From: Polycyclovorans algicola TG408 | GTDB lineage: Bacteria; Pseudomonadota; Gammaproteobacteria; Nevskiales; Nevskiaceae | DNA: 64,000 nucleotides | Assembly (NCBI RefSeq): GCF_000711245.1 | Contig: NZ_JOMH01000001.1 | Span: 3,589,214-3,653,213, forward strand | Direction: 5' to 3' | Shown: positions 33,007-43,047 of the stretch, piece by piece | Layout of the letters: every line of letters begins with the position of its first letter | How positions within the stretch are numbered: the stretch's first letter is position 1 | Notes under the pieces: generated by a model | Database searches by the model: none | What the model saw: only the letters and a program-made list of their open reading frames with translations | What the model was told of the DNA's origin: nothing | Program-made: the position numbers and the translations under genes

Positions 33007-33432
33007 TCAGCGAGTGGTGACCGGCAGGCTGGCACCCAACCAGGCGTTGATGCCACCCCGCAGGGGGTAAACCTCTTCCATGCCCGCCTTCTGCAATTTT
33101 TGGGCCGCCGTCAGGCTGGTGTTGCCCAGCGCGCAGTAAACGATGACCGGGCGTGACTTGTTTTTGGTGACGCGGGCGGTCTCGGCGTCGAGCTTGGCCA
33201 GCGGCAGACTCTGCGCGCCCAGCAGGTGGCCTTTCTTGAAATCGGCGCCGCTGCGCACGTCCAGAATCAGTGGATCGCGATCGTTGATCATGCGCACCGC
33301 TTCCCCCGGCGTCAGGCGCTTGCCGCCGGTCATCGACCCGTGCACCTCGTTGACCACGAACAACACGATCAGCGCGCCCAGCGCGGCAAACAAGACCGGA
33401 TGATTTCCGACAAACTCGATGAACTGATCCAT
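33007..33432 (-). CDS. yibN: Membrane-anchored rhodanese, YibN-like
   Basis: The ATG at 33432 gives 141 residues. An N-terminal transmembrane helix (HPVLFAALGALIVLFVVNEV) is followed by a rhodanese domain with DPLILDVRSGADFKKGHLLG and the active-site loop VIVYCALGNTS. The catalytic Cys is present. It heads the yibN-grxC-secB cluster and is divergent from envC. The substrate is unknown. Confidence 0.88.
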   Translation of the reverse strand: MDQFIEFVGNHPVLFAALGALIVLFVVNEVHGSMTGGKRLTPGEAVRMINDRDPLILDVRSGADFKKGHLLGAQSLPLAKLDAETARVTKNKSRPVIVYCALGNTSLTAAQKLQKAGMEEVYPLRGGINAWLGASLPVTTR

Positions 33433-33503
33433 AACGTCCGTAGGGGTTCTTGAAAAGGCGGGCGAGCCACAACCGGTGCGCCGCTCACGCCGATGATTAT
33501 CGC

Positions 33504-34652
33504 ATGAACGCTCTACGCCTCTTGTTGGTGTGCTGTGCGCTGTGGGCGGCCCAGGCAATGGGTCAGGACGCCCAGCGCACGGCCGATGCCGAGCGCGAGT
33601 TGGGCGCAGTGCAGAAGCGCATTCGCGCGCTGGGCGAGGAGATCACAGAAACCCGCGGCAAGCAGGACGCGGTGCTGGGCGAGCTGAACAAGGTCGAGCA
33701 GCGCATCGCCGTTACCCAGACCGAACTGCGCCGCCTCGCCGATGCGCGCGATGCGCAACAAAAGCAGGTTGACGCCACCCGCGTCGAACGAGAACAGGCC
33801 GCTGCCGCCCTCAAGGCCCAGCAGGCCCTGCTGGGCAAGCAGATGCGCGCCGCCTTCCTGATGGGCGACCGCGCCCACACCCGCATGCTGATGCAGCAGG
33901 ACGACGCCCAGCGCGTGTCGCGGCTGATGACCTACTTCGAGCGCCTGAACCTGGCGCGCAGCGAGCAGATTGCCGTCATCGACGCGCAGACCCGCTCACT
34001 GCGCGAGATCGAGGCCCGCTACCTGGACGAGCAGCAGCGCCTTGATCAGCTCAGCATCGAGCAGAGGCAGGTACTCGACGGGCTGGAGGTCACCCGCGAG
34101 TCGCGCAACCAGGTCATCACCCAGCTCGAAAGCCAGATCCGCGACCGCGGCACGGCGCTCAAACAACTGGAGCGCGATGAGCGCGACCTGCAGGCGCTGC
34201 TCGAATCACTGCGCGACCTGCTGTCGGACATCCCGCTCAACCTCGGCAACGACCCACCGTTTGCGCAACTGCGCGGCCGCCTGCCGCCGCCGGTCAAGGG
34301 GCGCGTGCTGGCAGGCTTCGGGCAGAACAAGGGCGGCACCCAGATCAAGTGGAAAGGCCAGTGGATTGCCGCGCCGGCCGGCACCGCCATTCGCGCCGTG
34401 GCGCCCGGCCGGGTCGCCTTTGTCGGCTGGTTGAACCGCTACGGCCTGATGGTGATCCTTGAACACCAGGGCGACCACTACACGCTCTACGGCCACCAGG
34501 ACGCCGCCGACGTGCGGCTGGGCGAATGGGTGCAGACCGGTGCCACGCTGGGGCGCGCCGGCACCAGCGGCGGTCATCGACAAAGCGGCGTGTACTTTGA
34601 GATTCGCAACGGGCGCACGGCGGTTGATCCAGTTCGCTGGTTGCAACGTTAA
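33504..34652 (+). CDS. envC: EnvC-like murein hydrolase activator
   Basis: The 382-residue protein has a signal peptide (NALRLLLVCCALWAAQAMG), about 230 residues of coiled coil (REIEARYLDEQQRLDQLSIE and similar heptads), and a C-terminal LytM/M23 domain (GRVLAGFGQNKGG ... GHRQSGVYFEIRNG). In active M23 peptidases the zinc ligands are HxxxD and HxH. Here the first is replaced by QIKWKGQW, so the domain is probably non-catalytic. This agrees with EnvC activating septal amidases during cell separation. ctpA follows. Confidence 0.9.
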   Translation: MNALRLLLVCCALWAAQAMGQDAQRTADAERELGAVQKRIRALGEEITETRGKQDAVLGELNKVEQRIAVTQTELRRLADARDAQQKQVDATRVEREQAAAALKAQQALLGKQMRAAFLMGDRAHTRMLMQQDDAQRVSRLMTYFERLNLARSEQIAVIDAQTRSLREIEARYLDEQQRLDQLSIEQRQVLDGLEVTRESRNQVITQLESQIRDRGTALKQLERDERDLQALLESLRDLLSDIPLNLGNDPPFAQLRGRLPPPVKGRVLAGFGQNKGGTQIKWKGQWIAAPAGTAIRAVAPGRVAFVGWLNRYGLMVILEHQGDHYTLYGHQDAADVRLGEWVQTGATLGRAGTSGGHRQSGVYFEIRNGRTAVDPVRWLQR

Positions 34653-34763
34653 TGAGACGCACGGGCGAACACAAAGCCTGTGTTAAATTGACTTTTCGCC
34701 GCGACATGAACGCTTTAGCGTCATGTAACTCGCGCCTTATTTTCTTCATACCGGATATCAGCG

Positions 34764-36116
34764 ATGTCTCTGCTTTCCCGCACCTCCATTGCCTTGATCG
34801 TGGGGGTCGCCCTTGGCGGCGGCCTGTCGCTGACCCACAGCGTGCTCGCCGAGCGCGACACGGCCGAAAGCCTGCCGCTGCAAGACCTGCAGGCCTTCGT
34901 CGAAATTCTCAACCGGGTGAAGAGTGACTACGTCGAAGAGATCGACGACAAGACGCTGATCGACAACGCCATTCGCGGCATGTTGTCGGGCCTGGACCCG
35001 CATTCGTCGTTCCTCAGCGTCGACGAGTTCAAGGACATGAGCGCCGCCACCAGTGGCAAGTTTGGCGGCCTGGGCATCGAAGTGCAGATGCACAACGGCT
35101 TCGTCCGCGTGGTGTCGCCCATCGACGACACGCCGGCCGCCCGCGCCGGCATCCTGCCCGGCGACCTGATCGTGCGCATCGACGACCAGGCCGTGAAAGG
35201 CCTTGAACTGTCGGATGCCGTCAAGCTGATGCGTGGCGAGCCCGGGACGAAAATCACCCTTGAAATTGCCCGCGAGACTGCGCCGCAGCCCGTCACGGTT
35301 GAGCTGGAGCGGGCGATCATCAAGGTCACCAGCGTGCGCAGCGAACTGCTGGCCCCGACGATGGGCTACGTACGCATCAGCAACTTCACCACCGAAACCG
35401 GCAAGTCGCTGTCTGACGAAATCGCCAAGCTGACCAAAGAAGCCGACGACGAGCAGCTCGACGGTCTGATTCTTGACCTGCGCAACAACCCCGGTGGCGT
35501 GCTCGACGCCGCAGTCGACGTCTCGGACGCGTTTCTCGACGAGGGTCTGGTGGTCAGCATGCAGGGCCGCGACGAGCGCAGCCGCCGCGAGTTCAACGCG
35601 ACCAAGGGCGATGCGCTGGACGGCAAACCCCTGGTGGTGATGATCAACGCCGGCTCGGCCAGCGCCTCCGAGATTGTCGCCGGGGCCCTGCAGGACCGCC
35701 GCCGTGCGGTCATCGTCGGCACCAAGAGCTTCGGCAAGGGCTCGGTGCAGACCATCATGCCGCTCAACAACGCCTCGGCCATCAAACTGACCACGGCGCT
35801 GTACTACTCGCCGGACGGCCGCAGCATCCAGGCCGATGGCATTGAACCCGACGTCACGATTCGGCCGCTGCGGGTCGCAGAAGACGAAACCCTGGGCTTC
35901 ACGCCGATCACCGAAATCGAATTGCGCGGCAGTCTGCGCAACGGCAACCGCAAGGACGAGGCCGAGGAATCGATGCCGGAGCCGGAAGACGGAGACGCCG
36001 ATGGCGACGACGTTGACCCGTTTGCCGACGCTGACAAGCTGGCCGAACGCGACTACGCGCTTTATGAAGCCCTGAACCTGCTCAAGGGCTTGGTCATCTC
36101 GGCCAAACGGGACTGA
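34764..36116 (+). CDS. ctpA: Carboxy-terminal processing protease (S41)
   Basis: The 450-residue periplasmic protease has an N-terminal export/anchor helix (SIALIVGVALGGGLSLTHSV). A PDZ domain (GGLGIEVQMHNGFVRVVSPI, ARAGILPGDLIVRID) and the S41 catalytic core follow. The nucleophile Ser is in SASASEIVAG, and the general-base Lys in KSFGKGSVQT. It trims the C-termini of exported proteins. The envC-ctpA order is conserved. An acidic tail (EPEDGDADGDDVDP) precedes the end. A terminator follows. Confidence 0.94.
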   Translation: MSLLSRTSIALIVGVALGGGLSLTHSVLAERDTAESLPLQDLQAFVEILNRVKSDYVEEIDDKTLIDNAIRGMLSGLDPHSSFLSVDEFKDMSAATSGKFGGLGIEVQMHNGFVRVVSPIDDTPAARAGILPGDLIVRIDDQAVKGLELSDAVKLMRGEPGTKITLEIARETAPQPVTVELERAIIKVTSVRSELLAPTMGYVRISNFTTETGKSLSDEIAKLTKEADDEQLDGLILDLRNNPGGVLDAAVDVSDAFLDEGLVVSMQGRDERSRREFNATKGDALDGKPLVVMINAGSASASEIVAGALQDRRRAVIVGTKSFGKGSVQTIMPLNNASAIKLTTALYYSPDGRSIQADGIEPDVTIRPLRVAEDETLGFTPITEIELRGSLRNGNRKDEAEESMPEPEDGDADGDDVDPFADADKLAERDYALYEALNLLKGLVISAKRD

Positions 36117-36180
36117 CCTGTGCGGGCCGATGCGCTGACGAGGGGCGGCCCATCGGTCGGTCATCCCTTGTCGCCCTCAA

Positions 36181-36205
36181 CCCCGGCCTTTGCGCCGGGG
36201 TTTTT
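36181..36205 (+). terminator. Rho-independent terminator after ctpA
   Basis: CCCCGGC (36181-36187) pairs with GCCGGGG (36194-36200) and is followed by TTTTT. It closes the envC-ctpA unit before the iron-transport operon. Confidence 0.85.
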
Positions 36206-36252
36206 CAAACCGCACTGACCCCTTGGCACACCCACGCGGCGGGCGCGCTATT

Positions 36253-36273
36253 ATTTGAGACACGTTCTCATTT
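36253..36273. promoter_or_regulatory. Probable Fur box
   Basis: ATTTGAGACACGTTCTCATTT is close to the ATGAGAA-xx-TTCTCAT form of the Fur operator and contains a perfect TGAGA/TCTCA dyad. It ends nine bases before the start of the ferric-binding protein gene, so iron repression of the ABC operon is likely. Confidence 0.7.
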
Positions 36274-36282
36274 GGAATTGCC

Positions 36283-37299
36283 ATGCGACTGTTCCCGCGC
36301 CGCACCTTGTGCCTCACCCTGCTGGCCCTGGCGCCGACCTTCGTCAGTGCCGCCGAACCCCCCACCCTGGTGGTCTACTCGGCCCGCGCCCAGCAATTGA
36401 TCGAGCCGCTATTCGCGCGCTACACCGCTGAAACCGGGGTCGAGATCAAGGTGCTGTCGGACAGCGAAGGCGCGTTGATGCAGCGTCTGCAGGCCGAGGG
36501 CAAGGCCTCGCCCGCCGACCTGCTGATCACCGTCGATGCCGGCAATCTCTGGCAGGCGGCCGAGCGCAACCTGTTGCAGGCGACCGACTCGACCGTGCTC
36601 GCCGAGCATATTCCGGCCCACCTGCGTGACCCCGACAACCGCTGGTTCGGGCTGTCGGTTCGCGCCCGCACCTTGGTCTACGCCAGTGACCGCGTCGACG
36701 CCGACACGTTGTCCACCTACGAGGCGCTGGGCGACGACGCCTGGAAGGGTCGCCTGTGCCTGCGCACCTCGCAGAAGGTCTACAACCAGTCACTGGTGGC
36801 GATGATGATGGCCCAGCAGGGCCGCGAGGCCACCGAGGCGACGTTGCGCGGCTGGATCGACAACCTCGCCGCCACGCCGTTTGCCAATGACACGCAGGTG
36901 ATGGAAGCCATCCTCGCCGGGCAGTGCGATGTCGGCATCGTCAACACTTACTACTTCGGCCGCCTGCAAAGCGAGAACCCCGACCTGCCGCTGAAGCTGT
37001 TCTTCCCCAACCAGGGTGACGGCGAGCGCGGCGTGCACGTCAACGTGTCGGGCGCCGGCATCACCCGCCATGCCCCGCACCCCGAGGCGGCACAGGCCCT
37101 GCTCGAATGGCTCAGCGCCGACGAAGCGCAGGCGCTGTTCGCCAGCGTGAATCAGGAGTATCCCGCCAACCCCGACGTGCCGATGGACCCGCAGGTGGCC
37201 GCTTGGGGCGATTTCCGGCAAGACCTGATCAACGTCTCGGAAGCCGGGCGCCGCCAGGTTGACGCGGTGAAGCTCATGGACCGTGTCGGCTACCGCTGA
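36283..37299 (+). CDS. fbpA: Periplasmic ferric iron-binding protein (FbpA-like)
   Basis: The 338-residue protein has a signal peptide (LCLTLLALAPTFVSAAEP) and a type II binding-protein fold beginning LVVYSARAQQLIEPLF. The paired tyrosines in VNTYYFGRL are the usual ferric-iron ligands. It should capture Fe(III) in the periplasm for the FbpB permease and FbpC ATPase that follow. It overlaps fbpB by 17 bases and is preceded by a probable Fur box. Confidence 0.9.
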   Translation: MRLFPRRTLCLTLLALAPTFVSAAEPPTLVVYSARAQQLIEPLFARYTAETGVEIKVLSDSEGALMQRLQAEGKASPADLLITVDAGNLWQAAERNLLQATDSTVLAEHIPAHLRDPDNRWFGLSVRARTLVYASDRVDADTLSTYEALGDDAWKGRLCLRTSQKVYNQSLVAMMMAQQGREATEATLRGWIDNLAATPFANDTQVMEAILAGQCDVGIVNTYYFGRLQSENPDLPLKLFFPNQGDGERGVHVNVSGAGITRHAPHPEAAQALLEWLSADEAQALFASVNQEYPANPDVPMDPQVAAWGDFRQDLINVSEAGRRQVDAVKLMDRVGYR

Positions 37300-38905
37300 G
37301 ATCGCCGTGACGCGGCGCCCCGGCAACCGCTCGGGCGCCGTCAAGATTGCACTGGCGCTGCTGATTGCGGCGCCGGTGTTCGCGGTCATCGTCACGCTGC
37401 TCGCGAGCCTGGCGCGCTTCGAGCCGACCGTGTGGACGCACCTGCTGACCTACTGGCTGCCCGAGGTGCTGGGCAACACGGCGCTGATCATGCTCGGCGT
37501 CGGCCTGGGCGTGACGGTGCTCGGCACCGCCCTTGCCGCGCTGGTGGCGCTGACCGAGTTCCCCGGACGGCGCGTGTTCGCCGTCGCCCTGCTGCTGCCG
37601 ATGGCCATGCCGGGCTATGTGCTCGCCACCGTGGTCATCGGCCAGCTCGACTTTGCCGGGCCGCTGGCGACGCTGCTGCGTGCGGCCGGGCTCAGCATGC
37701 CGCCGATTCGCAGTGTCGCCGGGCTGGTGTTGACCTTGACGCTGACGCTGTATCCGTATGTCTACCTCGTCGCCCGCGGCGCCTTTGCCAGCCAGGGCGC
37801 ACGCACGCTTGAGGCGGCGCGCTTGATGGGTTTCGCGCCGTGGCAGGCGTTCTGGCGGGTGCTGCTGCCGCAGGCGCGGCCATGGATACTGGGGGGCGCG
37901 CTGCTGGCCTTGATGGAAACCCTTGCCGACTTCGGCACCGCCAGCGCCTTTGGCGTGACCACGTTCACCACGGCGATCTACCGCGCGTGGTTCGCGCTGT
38001 TCTCGATCGACGTGGCGCTGCAACTGGCGCTGGTGATGCTGGTGCTGGTCGCGCTGCTGGTGATGGCCGAACGTCTCAGCCGCCGCAGGGCGCGCTTCGT
38101 CAGCGCACAAGGCGCGCAGGCGCCGCTGTCACTGGGGCGCTGGCGCTGGGCGGCGACCGGCCTGTGCGGCGGCGTGTTGCTGCTAGGCTTCGGACTGCCG
38201 GTGCTGCAACTCGGTCACTGGGCTCTGTCGGCGGCGGTGCCGATCCCGCAACTGCTGCCGCTGGCCGGCCGCTCGCTGGCGCTGGCCGCGATGGCGGCGG
38301 GCCTGACGGTCACCGCCGCCGTGCTGCTGGCCATCGTGGCGCGCACCACGCCGGGCCGGCGCCTCGCCACCCTGCAAACCGTGGCGACGCTGGGCTACGC
38401 CCTGCCCGGTCCGCTGCTGGCGCTGGGGCTGTTCGTGCCCTACGCCGGCGGCATTCAGTGGCTCAATCAACAGTTTGGTCTGGCGTGGATGGTGCACGGT
38501 GGGGTCAGCCTGTTGCTGCTGGCCTACGCGGTGCGCTTCATGGCCGTGGCCCACACGCCGTTGCACGCTCAGTTGATGCGCCTGTCGCCGTCCGTGGACG
38601 ACGCCGCGCGCCTGCTCGGCGTCGGCCGCCTGGCGCGGCTGCAGACGGTTTACCTGCCGCCGCTGAACCTGGCGATGCTCACCGCCGCACTGCTGGTCTT
38701 CGTCGATGTCATGAAGGAAATGCCGATCACCCTGATGATGCGCCCCTTCGGCTGGGAGACCTTGGCGGTTCGGGTCTTCGAGTTCACCCGTGAAGGCCAG
38801 TGGGCGGCGGCCGGGGCCCCGTCGCTGGCCATCGTCGCCGTCGGCCTGCTACCCGTGCTGCTGCTGACCCGCGTGTTCAACCGCAAGGCTGCCGATGTCA
38901 CTTGA
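37283..38905 (+). CDS. fbpB: Ferric iron ABC transporter permease (FbpB-like)
   Basis: The 540-residue membrane protein is a fused double permease with about twelve helices. Each half has an EAA loop: EAARLMGFAPWQAFWRVLLP in the first and DDAARLLGVGRLARLQTVYL in the second. It starts at a GTG inside the fbpA 3' end and overlaps the ATPase gene by 11 bases, so the three genes form one tightly coupled operon. It moves Fe(III) across the inner membrane. Confidence 0.92.
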   Translation: MSATAEIAVTRRPGNRSGAVKIALALLIAAPVFAVIVTLLASLARFEPTVWTHLLTYWLPEVLGNTALIMLGVGLGVTVLGTALAALVALTEFPGRRVFAVALLLPMAMPGYVLATVVIGQLDFAGPLATLLRAAGLSMPPIRSVAGLVLTLTLTLYPYVYLVARGAFASQGARTLEAARLMGFAPWQAFWRVLLPQARPWILGGALLALMETLADFGTASAFGVTTFTTAIYRAWFALFSIDVALQLALVMLVLVALLVMAERLSRRRARFVSAQGAQAPLSLGRWRWAATGLCGGVLLLGFGLPVLQLGHWALSAAVPIPQLLPLAGRSLALAAMAAGLTVTAAVLLAIVARTTPGRRLATLQTVATLGYALPGPLLALGLFVPYAGGIQWLNQQFGLAWMVHGGVSLLLLAYAVRFMAVAHTPLHAQLMRLSPSVDDAARLLGVGRLARLQTVYLPPLNLAMLTAALLVFVDVMKEMPITLMMRPFGWETLAVRVFEFTREGQWAAAGAPSLAIVAVGLLPVLLLTRVFNRKAADVT

Positions 38906-39926
38906 CGTTCAAGCTGTGGGCCTGCGCTATGACCGCACGCCAATTCTGCACGGGGTGTCGCTGACCCTGGCCGCAGGCGAGATCGGCTGTCTGCTGGGGC
39001 CCTCCGGCTGCGGCAAGACCAGTCTGCTGCGGGCCATCGCCGGGCTGGAACCGATCACCGACGGACAGATCGTCGTTGCCGGACACACCCTGTCGTCGGC
39101 CGGGCATCGCGTCGCGCCCGAGCGGCGTGACATCGGCATGGTGTTTCAGGATCTTGCACTGCTCGGCCACCTCAACAGCCTCGACAACGTCATGCTGGGC
39201 CTGCACCGACTGCCGCGCGCGCAGCGCCGCCAACAGGCCCGCCAATGGCTGGAACGCGTGGGCCTGGGCGACCGGGCGCAGGCTTATCCGCATCAGCTCA
39301 GCGGCGGCCAGCAGCAACGCGTGGCGCTGGCCCGGGCGCTGGCCGCGCAGCCGAGGTTGCTGCTGCTCGACGAGCCGTTTTCGGCACTCGACACCGCCCT
39401 GCGGGAATCGCTGGCACTGGAGGTGCGCACCCTGCTCAAGGAACTCGGCACCACCGCGTTGATGGTCACCCACGCGCAGCAGGAAGCCTTTGCTTTTGCC
39501 GACCGCATCGGCGTGATGCACGACGGCGCGTTGCTGCAATGGGATCGCGGCTACGCGCTGTATCACCGGCCGGCCAACCGTCACGTGGCGGACTTCATCG
39601 GCGAAGGCCTGCTGCTGCGTGCGCAGCGCCGCGAGGGGCGCATCACGCTGCCGCTGGGGGTGTTGGCCAGCGCCGGGCCAGACGGGCCGGTCGAAGTGCT
39701 GCTGCGTCCCGACGACATCCTTCACGACGACGACAGCCCGCTCAAGGCCCGGGTCGAGGCGCGTTATTTCAGAGGCGCGGTGTTCCTGTATCGCCTGCGG
39801 TTGGCCAGCGGCGAACACCTGCAGGCGCTGGTGCCCAGCCATCACGATCACCCCATCGGGTGCGACATCGGCATCCGCCTGGCGATGGACCATGTGATCG
39901 CCTATGCGGTCGACGACGGGCTTTGA
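38895..39926 (+). CDS. fbpC: Ferric iron ABC transporter ATP-binding protein (FbpC-like)
   Basis: The 343-residue ATPase has Walker A GPSGCGKTS, Q-loop MVFQDLALLGHL, signature LSGGQQQRVALARAL, Walker B LLLLDEPFSALD and the switch His in VTHAQQEA. A C-terminal TOBE-type domain (VEVLLRPDDILHDD) follows. It powers import through the preceding permease. Confidence 0.95.
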   Translation: MSLDVQAVGLRYDRTPILHGVSLTLAAGEIGCLLGPSGCGKTSLLRAIAGLEPITDGQIVVAGHTLSSAGHRVAPERRDIGMVFQDLALLGHLNSLDNVMLGLHRLPRAQRRQQARQWLERVGLGDRAQAYPHQLSGGQQQRVALARALAAQPRLLLLDEPFSALDTALRESLALEVRTLLKELGTTALMVTHAQQEAFAFADRIGVMHDGALLQWDRGYALYHRPANRHVADFIGEGLLLRAQRREGRITLPLGVLASAGPDGPVEVLLRPDDILHDDDSPLKARVEARYFRGAVFLYRLRLASGEHLQALVPSHHDHPIGCDIGIRLAMDHVIAYAVDDGL

Positions 39927-40296
39927 GCCGGCGCGGCGCCTGTCAAGGCCCGTCGGGCGCGACAGTCGCCGTCAAACATCTCAAATCACATTCACAATGT
40001 CGGCTAACTTGGCGGCCCGAATGACTATTTTCAGTTACACACATCACCTGTGGACAACAATGTGAATAGCGCGTGACATTTTTGAGTAAGCGCCCAAGCC
40101 CGCAAGGTTTTTTACGACTTGCCGCTTTTCTGACCACGAATATTTATTCATATTTTTCAATGCCTTGAAAAATAATTTCGGCGCGGCATTCAGACTCGGC
40201 TCAGACGCCACCGCCGTCTGCCCGCGCTGCGCACAAGTCGCTGACGCGCAGGGTGATGGGTATGCTGCAAGCCCTCGTTGCAAACCGAAACCCGTC
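39927..40296. other. 370-base AT-richer intergenic region
   Basis: The stretch 40,000-40,180 is clearly AT-richer than its surroundings (for example ATATTTATTCATATTTTTC). I see no gene, riboswitch or clear terminator. It probably holds the thiD promoter. Confidence 0.5.
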
Positions 40297-41055
40297 ATGA
40301 CGGTCGCCCGCCCCGTGGTGCTGTGCATTTCCGGCATCGACCCCACCGGCGCCGCCGGCCTGCACGCCGAAATCGAAGTGCTGCACGGCCTCGGCGTTCA
40401 CGCCACCAGCCTGGTCACGGCGCTGACCGTGCAGGACACGCACAATGTCGCCGCCGTGCTGCCGGTGGCCCTGGACACGCTCGCCGCCCAGTGGGCCGCG
40501 CTGCAGGCCGACGGCATTCGCCCCGACGTGGTCAAGGTCGGGCTGGTGCCGACTGCCGAGCAGGCCGCCTGGATTGCCGAGCAGGTGACGGCGCTGGGCG
40601 TGCCGGTGGTGGTCGATCCCATCCTGCGGGCCGGCGGCGGTGCTGGACTGAGCTCGCGCGATGCGCTGGCGCCGCTGCTGCGCGTCGCCACGCTGCTGAC
40701 CCCCAACCTTGACGAAGCCAGCGCGCTGCTTGACGTACCGACCGATCGCAACGGTATGGCCGCGCGTCTGCGCCGGCAATGGGGCGTCGACGCCGTGCTG
40801 GTGACCGGGGGGGATGCCATGGATGACTCGGTCTGGCACGGCTTCGCCGACGCCGAGGGCCACTTTGAGTCGCCTCACGCGCGGCTGCCACAGCGCTTTC
40901 GCGGCGCCGGCTGCACCTTGTCGGCAGCGCTGGCCGGTCGCATGGCCCAGGGCGACACGCCACGCGCCGCAGTGCCCGCCGCATTGGCGGCTGCGCGCAT
41001 CGCCCTGTCACGCGCCTGGCCGCTGGGCGGCGGGCGTTGGATACCCGGACGATGA
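40297..41055 (+). CDS. thiD: Hydroxymethylpyrimidine (phosphate) kinase ThiD
   Basis: The 252-residue kinase starts at the ATG at 40297. It has the ribokinase-fold motifs ISGIDPTGAAGLHAEI at the N-terminus, LTPNLDEASALL in the middle, and the anion-hole block FRGAGCTLSAALAG near the C-terminus. It phosphorylates HMP and HMP-P for thiamin synthesis. Its stop overlaps the thiE start (ATGA). The substrate loop (DPTGAAG rather than DSSGGAG) is divergent but the catalytic block is intact. Confidence 0.88.
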   Translation: MTVARPVVLCISGIDPTGAAGLHAEIEVLHGLGVHATSLVTALTVQDTHNVAAVLPVALDTLAAQWAALQADGIRPDVVKVGLVPTAEQAAWIAEQVTALGVPVVVDPILRAGGGAGLSSRDALAPLLRVATLLTPNLDEASALLDVPTDRNGMAARLRRQWGVDAVLVTGGDAMDDSVWHGFADAEGHFESPHARLPQRFRGAGCTLSAALAGRMAQGDTPRAAVPAALAAARIALSRAWPLGGGRWIPGR

Positions 41056-41687
41056 CACCGCCGCTCGCCGGGCTGTACGCCATCACCTCGGCGGACATTT
41101 GTGCGGACGATGCGCGCCTGCTGGCCGCCGTCACCGCGGCGCTGCGCGGCGGCGCGCGCTGGGTGCAATACCGCGACAAGCTCGCCCGCCCCGAACAGCG
41201 CCTGCGCCGCGCCGCCGCGCTGGTGACCTGCTGCCACGCGCGCGGCGCCGGGCTGATCGTCAACGACGACCTTCAACTGGCACTCAAGGTTGATGCCGAC
41301 GGCGTCCATCTGGGTGCTGGCGATGGCGACATTGCGGCCGCACGCGCGCAACTGGGTGCCAACCGGGTGCTGGGCGTGACCTGCGGCGATGATCTGGCCC
41401 GCGCGCAGCGGGCCGTTGAGAAGGGCGCAAGCTATGTCGCCTTCGGTCGCCTGTATCCGTCCAACACCAAGCCCGACGCGCCGCCAGCCCGGCTCGAGAC
41501 GCTGCGCGAGGCGGCACGGTCGCTGGCGGTGCCGGTGTGCGCTATTGGCGGCATCACGCCGGCGCGGCTGCCGGCGGTCGCGGCCACCGGGGCGCGGTTG
41601 ATCGCGGTGGTCGACGGTCTGTTTGGCGCCGACGACGTTGAACTGGCCGCGCGCGCCTACATGCGGGGGCTGGAACCGTACAATTGA
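41052..41687 (+). CDS. thiE: Thiamine phosphate synthase ThiE
   Basis: The 211-residue TIM-barrel enzyme shows GARWVQYRDK, LIVNDDLQLALKVDADGVHL, VAFGRLYPSNTKPDAP and AIGGITP. It joins HMP-PP and thiazole phosphate to give thiamin phosphate. It is translationally coupled to thiD and followed by hemL. Confidence 0.93.
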   Translation: MTPPLAGLYAITSADICADDARLLAAVTAALRGGARWVQYRDKLARPEQRLRRAAALVTCCHARGAGLIVNDDLQLALKVDADGVHLGAGDGDIAAARAQLGANRVLGVTCGDDLARAQRAVEKGASYVAFGRLYPSNTKPDAPPARLETLREAARSLAVPVCAIGGITPARLPAVAATGARLIAVVDGLFGADDVELAARAYMRGLEPYN

Positions 41688-41751
41688 GGCATCGTTGCAC
41701 CGTTCCCCCACCGCATCAGGTCGCTGACCCGCCAGTGACGAGGATTTCGCC

Positions 41752-43047
41752 GTGACGTCCCAGCAGCCTCCGCAGTCCACCGCGCTGTTTGAACGCGCCC
41801 AGAACACCATTCCCGGCGGCGTCAATTCGCCGGTGCGCGCCTTCCGCAGCGTCGGCGGCGTGCCGCGGTTCATCGCCAGCGCCGATGGCGCATGGATCAC
41901 CGACGTCGACGGCCAGCGCTACGTCGATTACGTCGGCTCGTGGGGGCCGATGATTCTCGGCCACCGGCCTGCCGAAGTGACCGACGCACTGCACGCACAG
42001 CTCGACATCGGCATGTCTTACGGCGCGCCCACTGCCGCCGAAGTGACGCTCGCCGAGCTGCTCTGCGAACGGGTGCCGGGCATGGCGCAGGTGCGGCTGT
42101 GCTCCAGTGGCACCGAAGCGACGATGAGCGCCCTGCGGCTGGCGCGCGGCGCCACCGGGCGGGATTACATTCTCAAGTTCGAGGGCTGCTACCACGGCCA
42201 CGGCGACGCGCTGCTGGTGAAGGCCGGCTCGGGCCTGCTGACCTTCGGTGTGCCGACCTCGCCGGGCGTGCCCGCCGAACTGGCGCGCTTCACCCTCACG
42301 GCGACCTACAACGATCTTGACAGCGTCGATGCGCTGCTCGCCGAGTACGGCGACCGGCTCGCGGCGATCATCATCGAGCCGGTGGCCGGCAACATGAATT
42401 GCATCCTGCCGCAGCCGGCCTTTCTGCAAGGCCTTCGTGACCGCGCCACCGCCACCGGGGCGGTGCTGATTTTCGACGAGGTGATGACCGGCTTTCGCGT
42501 CGGCCCGCAAGGCGCATCAGGCGTCTACGGCGTCACGCCCGATCTGGTGACCCTGGGCAAGATCATCGGCGGCGGTCTGCCCATGGGCGCGTTCGGCGGC
42601 ACACGCGCGCTGATGCAGCACCTGTCGCCGGTGGGTCCGGTCTACCAGGCCGGCACGCTGTCGGGCAATCCGATGGCGGTGACGGCGGGTCTGGCGACGC
42701 TGCAACGCTTGGCCGATACGCGCATCTATGACGATCTGGCCGCCTTCACCGAGCGCCTCTGCAACGGCCTGCAAGCGGCCGCCGACGAGGCGGGTGTCGC
42801 CTTCACCACCACCCGGCTCGGCAGCATGTTCGGCCTGTTTTTCGGCGATGGTCCGATTCACGGCTACGCCGACGTGATGGCCTGCGACAGCGCCCGCTTT
42901 GGCCGTTTCTTCCACGCCATGCTGGACCGCGGCGTGTATCTGGCGCCGTCGGCGTTCGAGGCCGGCTTTGTCAGCCATCGCCACGGTGACGCAGAGCTGG
43001 CACAGACACTGACGGCAGCACGCGAGGCGTTCCAGCAGGCGAAATGA
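41752..43047 (+). CDS. hemL: Glutamate-1-semialdehyde 2,1-aminomutase
   Basis: The 431-residue PLP enzyme starts at a GTG preceded by GAGG. It shows [36 protein letters not shown], and [11 protein letters not shown]. The PLP Lys is in [16 protein letters not shown]. It makes 5-aminolevulinate in the C5 heme pathway. Its stop overlaps the next gene by four bases. Confidence 0.96.
   Translation: MTSQQPPQSTALFERAQNTIPGGVNSPVRAFRSVGGVPRFIASADGAWITDVDGQRYVDYVGSWGPMILGHRPAEVTDALHAQLDIGMSYGAPTAAEVTLAELLCERVPGMAQVRLCSSGTEATMSALRLARGATGRDYILKFEGCYHGHGDALLVKAGSGLLTFGVPTSPGVPAELARFTLTATYNDLDSVDALLAEYGDRLAAIIIEPVAGNMNCILPQPAFLQGLRDRATATGAVLIFDEVMTGFRVGPQGASGVYGVTPDLVTLGKIIGGGLPMGAFGGTRALMQHLSPVGPVYQAGTLSGNPMAVTAGLATLQRLADTRIYDDLAAFTERLCNGLQAAADEAGVAFTTTRLGSMFGLFFGDGPIHGYADVMACDSARFGRFFHAMLDRGVYLAPSAFEAGFVSHRHGDAELAQTLTAAREAFQQAK

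Noticed and set aside
40049..40057. TGTGGACAA, resembling a DnaA box, in an AT-richer region
   Set aside because: A single near-match, no cluster of boxes, and no dnaA, dnaN or gidA nearby.
39927..40296. Possible TPP riboswitch upstream of thiD
   Set aside because: The conserved CTGAGA and CCTGATCTGGATAATGCCAGCG blocks are not present.
40044..40346. 100-codon minus-strand frame before thiD
   Set aside because: Overlaps the thiD start and has no recognisable features.
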